Of a stretch of 64,000 nucleotides of DNA, positions 53,068 to 63,367 are shown in pieces (the stretch's first letter is position 1; each line of letters begins with the position of its first letter). The position numbers and the translations under genes are program-made. The DNA comes from Kalmanozyma brasiliensis GHG001 (taxonomy: Eukaryota; Basidiomycota; Ustilaginomycetes; Ustilaginales), in assembly GCF_000497045.1 (NCBI RefSeq), contig NW_015961970.1, positions 806,802 through 870,801 of the forward strand, read 5' to 3'. The notes below the pieces were generated by a model. That model was not told the origin of the DNA. It worked only from the letters and a program-made list of their open reading frames with translations, and made no database searches.

Positions 53068-56000
53068 TCAGTCCGACTTGGAAGTGTCTTTCGCCTCGGC
53101 CTTTTCTTCCTCTTCCGGCTCCTCCTCGACTGCCGAGAGCCCTTCTTCCTCGTCGTCCTCCTGCTCGTCGTCATCGGAACCCTCTTCACTCTCCTGCTCG
53201 TCATCATCAGAGCCTGCGTCGTCGTCGTCATTGGGCTCCTCAGCATCGCTCTTGCGCACATGAACAGCGCTAGCGTCGATCGTGTTCTCGCCGACATCGC
53301 TGTCCACATCGCCGTTGCTGTTATCCTCCTCGCCTTCGAGGTCGTCCTCCTCATCCTCGCTCTCGTAATCCTCGTAGTCGTCTTCATCTTCGTAGTCCTC
53401 CTCGTGCTCATCCTGTTCATCGTCGTCTCTCTCCTCACCGTCGTCATCTCCCTCCTCATCATCTTCGTCTTCATACTCCTCCTCGTCTTCCTCGTCCCCA
53501 TCGTCGTCCTCATCGCTGTCCTTGCGCTGCGCTGCACCCAGCCTCGACAGCAGCGATCCGCTGCTCGTATCACCCTTGTCATCCTTCTTATCGCTCGGCG
53601 AGGCAGCTGCAAATGGCGAACCCTTGCTCGCCGACGCGAACGCTCCGAACCCACCACCACTGCTGAAGCTGAACGCAGACTTGGGCGTCTCATCCTTAGA
53701 CTTTGGGGTGCTGGGCGAAGAGCTGCTACCAAAAGCAGAAGTGCTCCCAAAAGCAGAAGTGCTCCCGAAAGCAGACGTGCTACCGGCAGACGTGCTACCG
53801 AACGCCGAAGTGCTCCCAAAAGCCGACGTGCTCCCGAACGCACCCGGCTTGGCGCTAGGCGTGGAGGGGGCAAAGCTGAATGCGTTCACCGCCTTGGCCG
53901 GTGAGTCGGCGGGTTTGGAGAACGCACCAAACCCGAAGCCTGGGCTGGACTTGAAGGCGCCGAATGCGGAGGCGGTCGAGGTGGTGGATGGGTTGAGCTT
54001 GCTCGGTGCGAAGGAGAACGCGGGCTCGCTAGGTTCGGACTTGGACGGATAGGTGAAGCTGGGCTGGCTGTCCTTCGACTGCGGTTCGACCTTGGGTGGG
54101 GACTCGTCCTTCTGAGTGGATGCCGCGGTAGAGGAAGGCGTGGCGGGCTTGGTGGCCCACGCGGACGATGACGAGTCTTGCTTCGGGGGCTGCGGCTCCG
54201 TCAGAGGCTCCTTGTTGCGTGGCTCGGTCGGCTTGCAGAAGGTGAAGGTGGACGGGTCGGTCAAGGGTGCATCCTTTGCACTTGGCTCCTTTGTGTCCGT
54301 CTGTTTTGCTTCGGCATCCTTGTCCGTCGAGCTCTTCGTATCCGCGTCCTGCGCCTTAGCGTCATCCTCCTTCGAGGCCTTGGCGTCTGCACCTTTGACA
54401 TTCGCATGCTTCTCATCTGCGTCCTTCTCTTTCGCGTCCTTAGCATTATTTGCTGCCGAATCGTCCGTCTTCTCTTCGGATGGTGGCTCGGCAGCTGCAG
54501 CAGACGCGAAGCTGAACTTTGCAGACGCAGTCGTCTTCTCTTGGGCTGACGCTGGTGTCGACGTCTCCGCGGTCTTCTTGCCAAAGTCGCCGAAATTGAA
54601 GCTAGCGGTGGCTGGCTTTTCTGGCTGAGAATCGCTCTCGGCAGACAACTTTTTGGCCAGATCACCTAAGTTGAAGCTGGGAGCAGGTGTTTGCTTTGGC
54701 TGTTCCTGAGAGGTGGACGCGGCGGCAGCGTTGCCGTTCTCCTTGGCTGGAGCTCCGAAGCTGAAGCCGGTGGCAGCAGGTTTCGACAACGCAGCGGGCG
54801 AAGGCGCTGAGGCAGTGGCGGCAGCGTCCGTTTTGCCAAGGGTGCCAAAGCTGAAGCCGCCGCTCGACGAAGCCGGCTTGGCCTCTTCGAGAGCCTTCGA
54901 TGTAACAGAGGGCGGCTCGATCTCCTTTCCTAGATCGCCGAAGCTGAAGGTCGGCTTTGTGCCCGGGGCGGGGGCAGCAGGCGCGTCCTTGGCAGCACTG
55001 GTCGTCGCACTTGTACCAAAGCCACTGAAGCCTGAGAAAGATGGCATCAAAGCTTTCTTTTCCTCCTCCTTGGCCTTCGGCGCCAGGGGCAGGGAGAAGA
55101 AATCAGAGGCTGCCTTCGCAGGAGCGCTAGATCCGGCGGCACTTGCATCAGCACTGGCCTGGGTCGAAGCGGGCGGCAGAGCAACGGCGATGCCCTTGAA
55201 CTTGGGCTTGCCTGTGCCAGAACTGCGGATGCTGCTCGGGCTCGAGCTGGGCACACGTGCTCCGGGCTGGAATGGCGTGTCATCCTTCGTGGGCAGATCA
55301 AACATGCCAGCGGGCACGGAACTGAGCTTGCCGAAGTTGAGTGTCGAGAGTGTGCCGCTGCCGAACGGCGAAGCGCTTGGAGCTGTGCTTGGCGCGGCTG
55401 CAGGTGCGCCTTTAGAGTCCTTCGGGGCAGGAGACGATGAAGCAGGCGAAGAGCCGAAACCTGAGAATGGCGCAGAAGCTGGCTTGGCCGGCGCTGCAGC
55501 AGGCACCTTGAAGCCATCAAAGCTCGAGGGCGTGGATGCCGGAGCAGCGTTGCCTCTGGGCGTTGTTGCAGTCGAAGTAGCCGAGCTCTGGATAGTTGCT
55601 TTGCCGAAACCAGCAAAGGGCGATTCGGTAGGCTTCGGCGAAGGAGCATTGGGCGAGCCGAAGCCTCCGAAGCTGAATGGCTTGGAGGCTGCGGCTGGCT
55701 GAGGAGCGGGCGCCGATGTTGCAGCGTCGGGTGTGCTGGGCGCGGCAAGGGCCGGCGAAGATTCGAGGCCGGCGAACGGTGCGGATGCAGGCTTCGCTGA
55801 GGAAGCAGAAGATCCGAAACCGCCAAAGTTGAGCGGCGTCAATGGTGTTGCTGGCTTTGGAGCAGGGGCGGCTGTGGCGTTGTCCGAGACAGGAGCTCGC
55901 GAAGCAGCAAATCCGAACTGCGGTGGTGCGGCGGCAGACGCTGCCGCAGCAACGGATCCCGCCGATGTTGATGACACAGGCGGCTGTGACAGGACAGGGA

Positions 56001-59000
56001 CCGGTGCGCTCTTGCCGCCCTCAGCAAATTGGACTGGTTCGGAATTCCGGGTGGAGTCGCTGACGACGGGCGCAGGAAGCTTAAGAGCTGGCTGGGCAGT
56101 CGGCGCTGGCGCTGGAGGCGACACACGTCTGCCGAGGTGGACAGGGCCCTTCGCAAAAGCGATTTGAAGGTCCGGCCCCTGCAATGGCTTGGTGGTCTTC
56201 CTGTCGCTCCGTTGCGAGCTAGGGACAGCGCGTTTGTTGAGGAGAGGCTTTTCGCGGGCGTTGAGGAAGACAGAGACACTCTCGCTCTTGACTCGTTCGG
56301 CACGCGTGATCTCGTCCGCGGACATGAGCGCGGTAGAAGAAGGCAACGTGCGCGCGAGATTGCTCACGTCGTTCAGCGGCCCATCCTCCTCGGTTCCACT
56401 GACGACCGAAATCGAGCGTGACAGGCCACGACTGGGTTCGCGTGGAGCAAGATCCTGGTCGGACGGTCGCATGAGATCCATCTCGAGTGCGAGATTGTCG
56501 AGCTCCAGCATTACCGCGGTTGTGCGAGCGGTGATGTTGCGACTAGCTCTGGCAACGGAGTCCAGACTTGGTGCCTTGAGAGCTGTACGACCTGTCTTGG
56601 CCTGCTGCAGCTTGTCCTTGAGTGTGGTCAGGTATTCCTCCAGCTCGACGATGCGATCGCGAACGACCTGGCTCGCCTTGCGCAGCTTGTTCTGATTCTC
56701 GACGTGCTCTGGTCCAAGCTGCCTGATCCGGATCATCTTGGCGAAGTCTGGATCGCTGCGAGCACGAATGAAGCGCTCAGCTTCGTCGCGCTTGGCTTCC
56801 GCCTTAAGCTGCAGACTTTGCAGCTCGGCAAGCTTGCGCTTGTGGGACGTCGCCTCGTCCTCGACCTGCTGAGTCAGCGGTCGAAGCGATTTTGCCAGCG
56901 TCAGCATCTTGGGGAGATCACCAAAGGACCACTTCGCGGGGTCGGCAAAGTCATCAACGGATTGTGCGCGGCCGGTAGAGTCGCGAAGGCTGGCAAGAAA
57001 TCCGGCACACTGCTCGACGTTCGAGTGAAGCACCTCCAGCTCCTGCGTGAGGACAAGGTAGGCTTTGAGGAACTCTCCTTGAATTCCGCTCTCGCTCACC
57101 TTGGCGGGCTTCTCGGTAGATGAAGTGGACAACTGAGGAGCACGTGCACCAACGAGAGGGCTTCCCGAGCGCTCATACGCAGGCTTAGCAACAAATGCAG
57201 GAGGGGTAGCAGGCGCCGCTTTTTGAGTCGCCGGTGCGGTGGGCGTCGACTTCGGGGCATCGGACGGTGCCTGAGATTTGCTCTGTCCGAATCCGGAAAA
57301 GGTGGTCGACCCGGAAGGCGAGGCAGCAGGTGGTTTGGCCGCCGCAGGCGGAGCGCCGAACGAAAGTTTGGTCGCGTCCGACTGGAACGAAAACGGCTTG
57401 CCCGTGTTGGCAGCGGTTGCGGACGGTTTCTCGGGAGACCCTTTCGGAGTGTCATCGGATCTGTTGAGGGGGGCAGCAGCAAGAGGCGAGCTGCTCCTCG
57501 GGGCGCTTGAGTTGAAACCAAGGAAGGAGCCCGTGTTTGAAGCAGCGGGAGCCGGCGTGACCTTCGCCGGGGCAGCAGGCGTAGAATTTGCCGGGGCAGC
57601 ACTAGTGGGCGCATCCGGTAATGCTGGCTTGCTCGTGTTCGTGAAAGAGAACGTGGGAGCATCCTTCTTCTGTGAGGCGCTCGAGGTTGTAGTCGAGCCA
57701 AATTGACCGAGGCTCCCAAAGCCAGATGGCGTTGTGGTTGATGCCGCTGGAGTCGAGGCAGGGTTGTTACCGAACGAGAAAGGCGAGCTCGATTTCGGCG
57801 CTTCGGAAGGGACAGATTTGGTCTGATCGCCGACCGCCTTTGTCTGCAAGCTCGAACCGATTCCCGAGAAAGGTGACGTAGTGGTGGTGTTGGAGGTCGT
57901 CGTGGTGGGCGATGCAAACGAGAAAGGTCCAGGCGAAGCCGCTTTGGGTTCCGTCTTGGCGTTGCCAGCCGTTGCAGGAGATTGACTTTCACCCTGAGCG
58001 ACAGAGAAAGGCGATGACGACGAGCCTGCGGGCTTGGCTGGAGCGTTGGTGAAGCTGAAAGGCGCCTTGGCCGGGCCCGCCTCTTCTTTCTCGGCGTCGG
58101 TGCTCGAGCTCGCTGTGTCCGCCTTCTTGGTGTCCACATCGGCCTTCGATGCCTTGTCTGCTTTGACGGATGGTAGATTGGAAGAGGCAGCGGTCGAGGT
58201 CGGTGTGGATGTGCTGGTGCTTGCTTTGTTGGTGCCGAATGAGAATGGCTGACTGCCGAACGACGCGCCTGAATTGAGGCCTGGCTGCAAAGAGCCGAAT
58301 GCTGGTGTTGAAGCGGAAGCTGACGTTGCTCTGGCTGTATCTGCGACTTGGCCTCCACTAGCTTGGTCGGAGACCGAAGTTGCCCCTGAAGAGTTGAAAG
58401 AGAATGGCTTCGAAACAGCTTCGCTCTTCGGCGCCTGGACGGGTGTGCTAATAGTTGAAGCTGAAGCTCCCTGAGCCTTCTTGTCCGACTCTGGAGCTGT
58501 GTTTGACTGTGTCTGGGAAGACAGAGCAGAATCGTTGCTGCCACCCAGCATGCCTCCAAGCCCACCAAAGGAAAAGCTGCCTGCGCCCGCGTCGCCTTTG
58601 AACTGGGAATCGTTCCCTTCTGTGCTCTTCGCCTCCTTGTCTTCTGCCGTCTTGTTTGCGGCAAAGGCGGAGAAGGAGCCTTGACCGAAGGCAGACGTTG
58701 ATGCGCCGAACGCTGAAGCAGTGCTCGATCCTGCTTTCTGAGCGCTAGAGCCAAATAGCCCCGTCGAAGCGCCATTGCTCTTGCCCTCCAATTTGCCACC
58801 GTCTCCGAAGATCGAGCCGGAGGAAGGGCTCGCGGCCGATCCGAATGCACTGCCAGACTTGAAAGCAAAGCCACCGAAAGCAGAGCCCGAGGTCGCTGGT
58901 GTGGAAGAGTCTGTCTTTGGAGCGAAGGGCGAAGACGATGTTGGTGTCGAGCCAAAGGCGGATGTGGTGCCGAATGCAGAGCCGGAGCCAAAGGCAGAAG

Positions 59001-60981
59001 AGGTGCCAAAGGCAGGAGCAGACGTCTGTCCAAAGGCGGAGGACTGGCCGAAAGCAGACTTGGTTGCCGACTGTCCAAACGCAGACTGCGTTGAAGGTGC
59101 TGGAGTGGTGTTCGGAGCCAGAGACGATGAGACGAACGCAGAGGCTGCTGGCTTTGCGCCAAAGGCGTTGGCAGCGGAAACAGCCGATGAAGTATCCTTT
59201 GCCGCACTATCGGGGCCTTTTCCGTCCTTGTCGGCAGCGGGTGCGGTCCCGAAGCCAAAACCGGTCGAGCCGAACGCGGATGTAGTTTGACCGCTGCCGG
59301 CCGCGCCGCTGAATGCCCCAAAGCCGAAACCGCTCGCGGGCTTGAACGCTGTGCCAAATGCGGGAGAAGGAGCCGAGGCGGTCGAGGGGGATCCAAATGC
59401 TGAAGATTGCCCAAACGCGGACGAGGCGGACGATCCAAAGGCGGACTTGGAACCGAAGCCAGACGACTGACCGAAAGCAGAGGACTGCCCGAAGGCGGAA
59501 GCGGTGCCCGACGCAGGTGCAGCAGTGGCAGGCTGGCTCGGCGCGGATGATGCTACCGCCGCTGCTGGAGCAGGTGTCGAAGATGGCGGCGCGCTTGGCG
59601 CCGATGCTGCTGCTTGCGACAGTGGCGCAGCGGAAGAGGTCACCATGCCTTCGAAAGGACCCCGTGTGTTGATGACGTTGTAGGCAAGCAGCACACCGTC
59701 CGACGTGTAGACGTAGAGAATGGGGACCGCTGGAAGTTTGGTCTTGCCATCGCCTCTGGCCACAGCATTGGGGTCATCGACCTCGTCTGTCGAGGTCAAG
59801 TCGAAGTCCACGGCGACCGGCGCAGTATCTGAGGATTGGTCGACGGAGGAGAACGGGAGGATTGGCTTTGACGTCTCCTCGAGCTCGACGGTGGACCATG
59901 CGGCGGCACCTGCTTCACTCGAGGAGCAGGAAAGGAGACCAACGTCTGTGCTGGGACCGCTTGCGACAAAGACGAGATGCTTGGAAGGCTCCCATCCTTT
60001 CAGCCATGCAGCAAAGCGGGTGCCGGGTCGAGACGTGTCTCCGTATGGCGGAGCGGGATCCATGGGCATCTTAGCAAAGGTGATCTGGGCGGCCTTGGCA
60101 TCGCGAAGGATGGTGTATACCTCATAGGAGTGTTCCGGATCGTCATCGGGTGACCCTGAGGACGGAAGATTGTAGGTTGCGACGAAGACGTGGTTCTCAA
60201 GCCAACGGAGGTCGGATACGTAGTATGACCCTTCCAAGGACCCTGGCTTTGCTATCCGATCCTTTGCTTCTCCCTCTGGCGTCACTTGGACGATCTCGCC
60301 CGTCTCGAGACCCACAGCGATTTGCTTTCCCTTGACGGACCAACACACGGCAGTGGCACGGGAGCCCGTGGCATCGAGTTGAGCACCAAAAGAGCCGCTG
60401 TTGAGGTTGACCATGATTGGCATCCCCGACTCGATCCCTGAGTTACTCTCCTGGCGGTAAAGCGCAACGACGAGCTCGGGCCGATCGGAAGGGTTGGGCA
60501 CGAGATCGACGAGGCACAAGCCAGGTGAAGGAGGCTGAAGAACGAAGAGCGGGTCGAGCTTGTTGCCTTCGATCAGGCCAGAGACTGACCATGCTGCGAT
60601 GACACCATTCTGGAATCCGACGAGCAGCGCGGAGTGATTGTTGGCAGATGAAATGAAGGCCGGAAGCGATGCGATGAGGCTGAGCGAGGTCGTGTCTATC
60701 GAGCGTAACGGCTGATCCAGAGTGGGTATCGAGTTGCGAGCTGCCGATCTGAAGAAGGATCTGAGCTCGGCTAGGCGGATGACAGAGAAGCCCGAGTTGG
60801 TGGCAGCAAAGGCGAGACCGTTGGCATTGGATATGGAGAGCAGGTTGGCATGCTGTTTGCTCTCTGCCACCTTGAGTGGTTCCGAGAGACGGACTGTGAC
60901 ATCCTTTGCAACCTGGCGAAGCAAGAGGTGCTTCGCATCAGTCTCTGATGCCTCGGCTTCGTTGTAAGAGAAAGCCGACAT
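53068..60981 (-). CDS. NUP159: FG nucleoporin, Nup159/Nup214 type, with acidic C-terminal tail
   Basis: This is a 2,637-residue intronless ORF from an ATG. Residues ~1-450 resemble the Nup159/Nup214 beta-propeller that docks the mRNA-export helicase Dbp5 on the cytoplasmic face of the nuclear pore (NLLSISNANGLAFAATNSGF, DLRWLENHVFVATYNLP, ILYVYTSDGVLLAYNVI). A first FG block (~450-1290) has many SAFG, GFG and FSF repeats. A helical coiled-coil region follows at ~1290-1510 (FLKAYLVLTQELEVLHSNVE, VVRDRIVELEEYLTTLKDKL). A second FG block runs to ~2430. The final ~150 residues are extremely acidic (SDEDDDGDEEDEEEYEDEDD onward). In yeast Nup159 the coiled coil is C-terminal, so a central coil plus acidic tail is unusual. 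The family call rests mainly on the propeller and layout. Confidence 0.85.
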   Translation of the reverse strand: MSAFSYNEAEASETDAKHLLLRQVAKDVTVRLSEPLKVAESKQHANLLSISNANGLAFAATNSGFSVIRLAELRSFFRSAARNSIPTLDQPLRSIDTTSLSLIASLPAFISSANNHSALLVGFQNGVIAAWSVSGLIEGNKLDPLFVLQPPSPGLCLVDLVPNPSDRPELVVALYRQESNSGIESGMPIMVNLNSGSFGAQLDATGSRATAVCWSVKGKQIAVGLETGEIVQVTPEGEAKDRIAKPGSLEGSYYVSDLRWLENHVFVATYNLPSSGSPDDDPEHSYEVYTILRDAKAAQITFAKMPMDPAPPYGDTSRPGTRFAAWLKGWEPSKHLVFVASGPSTDVGLLSCSSSEAGAAAWSTVELEETSKPILPFSSVDQSSDTAPVAVDFDLTSTDEVDDPNAVARGDGKTKLPAVPILYVYTSDGVLLAYNVINTRGPFEGMVTSSAAPLSQAAASAPSAPPSSTPAPAAAVASSAPSQPATAAPASGTASAFGQSSAFGQSSGFGSKSAFGSSASSAFGQSSAFGSPSTASAPSPAFGTAFKPASGFGFGAFSGAAGSGQTTSAFGSTGFGFGTAPAADKDGKGPDSAAKDTSSAVSAANAFGAKPAASAFVSSSLAPNTTPAPSTQSAFGQSATKSAFGQSSAFGQTSAPAFGTSSAFGSGSAFGTTSAFGSTPTSSSPFAPKTDSSTPATSGSAFGGFAFKSGSAFGSAASPSSGSIFGDGGKLEGKSNGASTGLFGSSAQKAGSSTASAFGASTSAFGQGSFSAFAANKTAEDKEAKSTEGNDSQFKGDAGAGSFSFGGLGGMLGGSNDSALSSQTQSNTAPESDKKAQGASASTISTPVQAPKSEAVSKPFSFNSSGATSVSDQASGGQVADTARATSASASTPAFGSLQPGLNSGASFGSQPFSFGTNKASTSTSTPTSTAASSNLPSVKADKASKADVDTKKADTASSSTDAEKEEAGPAKAPFSFTNAPAKPAGSSSSPFSVAQGESQSPATAGNAKTEPKAASPGPFSFASPTTTTSNTTTTSPFSGIGSSLQTKAVGDQTKSVPSEAPKSSSPFSFGNNPASTPAASTTTPSGFGSLGQFGSTTTSSASQKKDAPTFSFTNTSKPALPDAPTSAAPANSTPAAPAKVTPAPAASNTGSFLGFNSSAPRSSSPLAAAPLNRSDDTPKGSPEKPSATAANTGKPFSFQSDATKLSFGAPPAAAKPPAASPSGSTTFSGFGQSKSQAPSDAPKSTPTAPATQKAAPATPPAFVAKPAYERSGSPLVGARAPQLSTSSTEKPAKVSESGIQGEFLKAYLVLTQELEVLHSNVEQCAGFLASLRDSTGRAQSVDDFADPAKWSFGDLPKMLTLAKSLRPLTQQVEDEATSHKRKLAELQSLQLKAEAKRDEAERFIRARSDPDFAKMIRIRQLGPEHVENQNKLRKASQVVRDRIVELEEYLTTLKDKLQQAKTGRTALKAPSLDSVARASRNITARTTAVMLELDNLALEMDLMRPSDQDLAPREPSRGLSRSISVVSGTEEDGPLNDVSNLARTLPSSTALMSADEITRAERVKSESVSVFLNAREKPLLNKRAVPSSQRSDRKTTKPLQGPDLQIAFAKGPVHLGRRVSPPAPAPTAQPALKLPAPVVSDSTRNSEPVQFAEGGKSAPVPVLSQPPVSSTSAGSVAAAASAAAPPQFGFAASRAPVSDNATAAPAPKPATPLTPLNFGGFGSSASSAKPASAPFAGLESSPALAAPSTPDAATSAPAPQPAAASKPFSFGGFGSPNAPSPKPTESPFAGFGKATIQSSATSTATTPRGNAAPASTPSSFDGFKVPAAAPAKPASAPFSGFGSSPASSSPAPKDSKGAPAAAPSTAPSASPFGSGTLSTLNFGKLSSVPAGMFDLPTKDDTPFQPGARVPSSSPSSIRSSGTGKPKFKGIAVALPPASTQASADASAAGSSAPAKAASDFFSLPLAPKAKEEEKKALMPSFSGFSGFGTSATTSAAKDAPAAPAPGTKPTFSFGDLGKEIEPPSVTSKALEEAKPASSSGGFSFGTLGKTDAAATASAPSPAALSKPAATGFSFGAPAKENGNAAAASTSQEQPKQTPAPSFNLGDLAKKLSAESDSQPEKPATASFNFGDFGKKTAETSTPASAQEKTTASAKFSFASAAAAEPPSEEKTDDSAANNAKDAKEKDADEKHANVKGADAKASKEDDAKAQDADTKSSTDKDAEAKQTDTKEPSAKDAPLTDPSTFTFCKPTEPRNKEPLTEPQPPKQDSSSSAWATKPATPSSTAASTQKDESPPKVEPQSKDSQPSFTYPSKSEPSEPAFSFAPSKLNPSTTSTASAFGAFKSSPGFGFGAFSKPADSPAKAVNAFSFAPSTPSAKPGAFGSTSAFGSTSAFGSTSAGSTSAFGSTSAFGSTSAFGSSSSPSTPKSKDETPKSAFSFSSGGGFGAFASASKGSPFAAASPSDKKDDKGDTSSGSLLSRLGAAQRKDSDEDDDGDEEDEEEYEDEDDEEGDDDGEERDDDEQDEHEEDYEDEDDYEDYESEDEEDDLEGEEDNSNGDVDSDVGENTIDASAVHVRKSDAEEPNDDDDAGSDDDEQESEEGSDDDEQEDDEEEGLSAVEEEPEEEEKAEAKDTSKSD
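53715..53845 (-). repeat. 18-bp tandem repeats encoding SAFGST in the nucleoporin
   Basis: About seven near-identical units encode the hexapeptide SAFGST (one unit shortened to AGST). Some units are identical at DNA level, for example two adjacent copies containing AAAAGCAGAAGTGCT. This is the most regular part of the gene's FG repeats. Confidence 0.8.
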
Positions 60982-61508
60982 GGTGCCGTACTATTGCGCT
61001 CGGCGGTAGCTGCAGGAGCGAGAGAGGTCGTTGCTGCGTTGACAAGGCTCCGATGGGTCCGGCAACTGGGGTATGTGATCCGTGTGCAGCACCAAGTAAC
61101 AGAGGCCTAACTCTCAGCGGCAGCGACGCATAGAGAGATGGAGTGCGAGACCGCTCTGCTGCGTCAGCGTGGTGGAAGATTTTGAGCAAAGCGCAGCAGG
61201 ATGCGACGAGGTTGTTGTAGAGGAAGAAGAAGCTGAGTCGTTCCGCGAAGATCACGAGTCGATGACAAGCATGTCAGGAAGATCCGAGGCACCTTTCTGT
61301 CGGGTCACCCGAGGCAGCCTTCACTTTTTGGACGTGTTGCTGTGTCGTATCGGCAGATATGCAAGTGCATCGGGTGCTCGCTTTTTGTGCTGCGCTTTTT
61401 GAAGCTGATTTTGGAAGAAAAGGCCGCCGCCTTCCGAGTCGCTCTCATCAAACCACAGCGCGGGTTGCTCCTGTCACCATTCCACCATTTCCTTCATGGC
61501 TCGACAAG
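60982..61508. promoter_or_regulatory. Divergent promoter region between nucleoporin and COQ5
   Basis: 527 bp up to my chosen COQ5 start. The COQ5 frame stays open upstream to an ATG at 61359, so up to 50 extra codons are possible. No repeat, RNA gene or clear TATA box is seen. Confidence 0.45.
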
Positions 61509-62690
61509 ATGGTGGCCCAGCGATATACACTTTCTGCCTTGCGCTCGACGCTGTCGGCGGCGTCGAACGCACCTCGCCAGTCGGTCGCGTTGTCCTCGCG
61601 CACATTCGTCTCGACTCCCTACAGCAAGTCGGACCGACCTCCTACCGCCACCTTCCCACCTTCCTCGCATCAGCAGAATGACGCCCCCTCGGCCGCGCCA
61701 AGCTCATCATCTAGCACATACACTTCATCGAGGCCGACCGCGAGCTTCGCAACAGATGGAGCTGCCCCCGAGAACAAGCAAACACATTTTGGCTTCAAGA
61801 CAATTGCCGAGGAGGAGAAGGAGTCCATGGTAGCCTCGGTCTTCTCGTCCGTGGCATCTAAGTACGATGTGATGAACGATGCCATGTCCCTGGGTGTACA
61901 CAGACTTTGGAAGGATCACTTCGTCTCCAAGCTCGACCCGCGCGGCGGCATCAAGGTTCTCGACGTGGCTGGTGGCACGGGTGACATTGCACTACGCATT
62001 CTCGACCATGCCAGGACGAAGCACTTTGACCGCGAGACCCACGTGACAGTCCTCGACATCAACCCAAGTATGCTCAAGGAAGGTCAGAAGCGCTTCAAGC
62101 AGACCATGTACTGGGGCGGGCCTCAGGTCAGCTTCCAGCTTGGAAACGCAGAACAACTCGACTCGACCATGCCCGTCCCGCCAGAGCCCGTTCGCGGTCC
62201 CAACAGCAAGCAGCCCCTCCTGCCACCACTCGAGAGCAAGCCCATCCCTGACGAGTCGATCGACCTGTTCACCATCGCATTCGGTATTCGCAACTGCACC
62301 CACATCGACGAGGTCCTTCGACAAGCCTACCGTGTGCTCAAGCCCGGTGGAGTCTTCAGCTGTCTGGAGTTCGGCAAAGTCAACGTCCCCTTCCTGGCCG
62401 AGGCGTACAAGCAGTACAGCTTCAACGTTCTGCCTCCACTCGGTCAGATGCTCGCCGGAGACCGCGCCTCGTATCAGTACCTGGTCGAATCGATTGAGCG
62501 CTTTCCCACCCAGCCTCAATTTGCCAGAATGATGAAGGACGCCGGTTTCCATCTGCCGGGCTCGCCCACCGCGACAAGCCTTGGCTTCCCCGCGGAGTCT
62601 GGAAGTGCTGCTGGAAGCGAAGACGTGAGCGGTGCCTGGGAGGACCTCACGTTTGGCGTCGCCACCATCTGGACTGGTATCAAGCTCTGA
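61509..62690 (+). CDS. COQ5: Mitochondrial 2-methoxy-6-polyprenyl-1,4-benzoquinol methylase Coq5
   Basis: Coq5 is the SAM-dependent C-methyltransferase of ubiquinone synthesis on the mitochondrial inner membrane. I choose the ATG at 61509 because it opens directly with a presequence (MVAQRYTLSALRSTLSAASN, Arg/Ser-rich to about residue 45). The longer in-frame ATG at 61359 would bury it behind 50 residues. The product is 393 residues. UbiE/Coq5 landmarks: HFGFKTIAEEEKESMVASVF, SKYDVMNDAMSLGVHRLWKD, SAM motif LDVAGGTGDIALRIL, VLDINPSMLKEGQKR, and post-motif signature IAFGIRNCTHIDEVLRQAYR with LKPGGVFSCLEFGKV. The Ser/Thr/Pro stretch between the presequence and the enzyme is longer than usual, and a short Gln/Pro insertion (NSKQPLLPPLES) sits before IPDESIDLFTI. 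Confidence 0.93.
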   Translation: MVAQRYTLSALRSTLSAASNAPRQSVALSSRTFVSTPYSKSDRPPTATFPPSSHQQNDAPSAAPSSSSSTYTSSRPTASFATDGAAPENKQTHFGFKTIAEEEKESMVASVFSSVASKYDVMNDAMSLGVHRLWKDHFVSKLDPRGGIKVLDVAGGTGDIALRILDHARTKHFDRETHVTVLDINPSMLKEGQKRFKQTMYWGGPQVSFQLGNAEQLDSTMPVPPEPVRGPNSKQPLLPPLESKPIPDESIDLFTIAFGIRNCTHIDEVLRQAYRVLKPGGVFSCLEFGKVNVPFLAEAYKQYSFNVLPPLGQMLAGDRASYQYLVESIERFPTQPQFARMMKDAGFHLPGSPTATSLGFPAESGSAAGSEDVSGAWEDLTFGVATIWTGIKL

Positions 62691-63367
62691 GCACACCGCT
62701 GTACACTTCCTTTTCCGCTGTCACTGCTAGAATACATTGCTACTTGTAATACCATCACCACTTGCTCGTCCGATCTCCATCGCGCTCGTCTGTGCTCGTC
62801 CAACAACCTAGCAGCCGTATCCGTCTGCCTCGTCGTCCAGAATGAAGTTGTTAGACCGGCCTCGTGATGAACTCAAAATGGCCGTTTTTGGTGGGTGAGG
62901 TGGAGGCGTGATCGGGTGCCACACAGCTCAGCCGACAAAGGTCTCGGATTTTGGAGAAATGGCGCAGTCAAGCGGCCAAAGCGTAATCAGAATACGGCAG
63001 CACACCGCAGTATCGGCCTGCATCTGCACCGATGAAACGCGTTCAGACCAAGCTCATTTCCACATCCCAATCCTCCATTCCTTCTCCAATATCACACTTC
63101 ATCTTCTCGACTCAGCCGACCGCGAAACCTTCCTTCCGTCACACTCATCGCTTGGAAGCTGGCCTAGTTCGATCACTGCGGTCTCCTCAGCCTCAATACG
63201 CACTCGCTGGGACAAAGGGTCGCCACCAAGGACCCCGCCGGACCACAACGCACGACACTAACAGTCTAGCCAACGACACACGAGAAGCAACCGAGCTTTC
63301 AAGGACGATCACATCGTGGTGTATGGCTCCGTCTTCCTTTGACGCTCTCTCATAGCTCGCCCTCAAC
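62691..63367. other. Intergenic region between COQ5 and cullin
   Basis: A 677-bp spacer with the COQ5 3' UTR and cullin promoter/leader. The stretch 63050-63250 is CT/CA-rich. I see no gene, repeat or RNA. Confidence 0.5.

Noticed and set aside
54713..55702. Long plus-strand ORFs opposite the nucleoporin (also 53522-54052 and others)
   Set aside because: They are antisense shadows of FG/Ser/Ala repeats; their Ala/Glu/Pro/Leu composition mirrors the repeat codons.
57096..59438. 780-codon minus-strand ORF overlapping the nucleoporin in another frame
   Set aside because: Its Arg/Pro/Leu/Ser-rich sequence is the +1 reading of FG repeat DNA; the other frame has the propeller and coiled coil.
61359..61508. 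50-codon N-terminal extension of COQ5
   Set aside because: It would place a Cys/Phe/Arg mixed segment ahead of a good presequence; the ATG at 61509 is preferred, though transcript data could reverse this.
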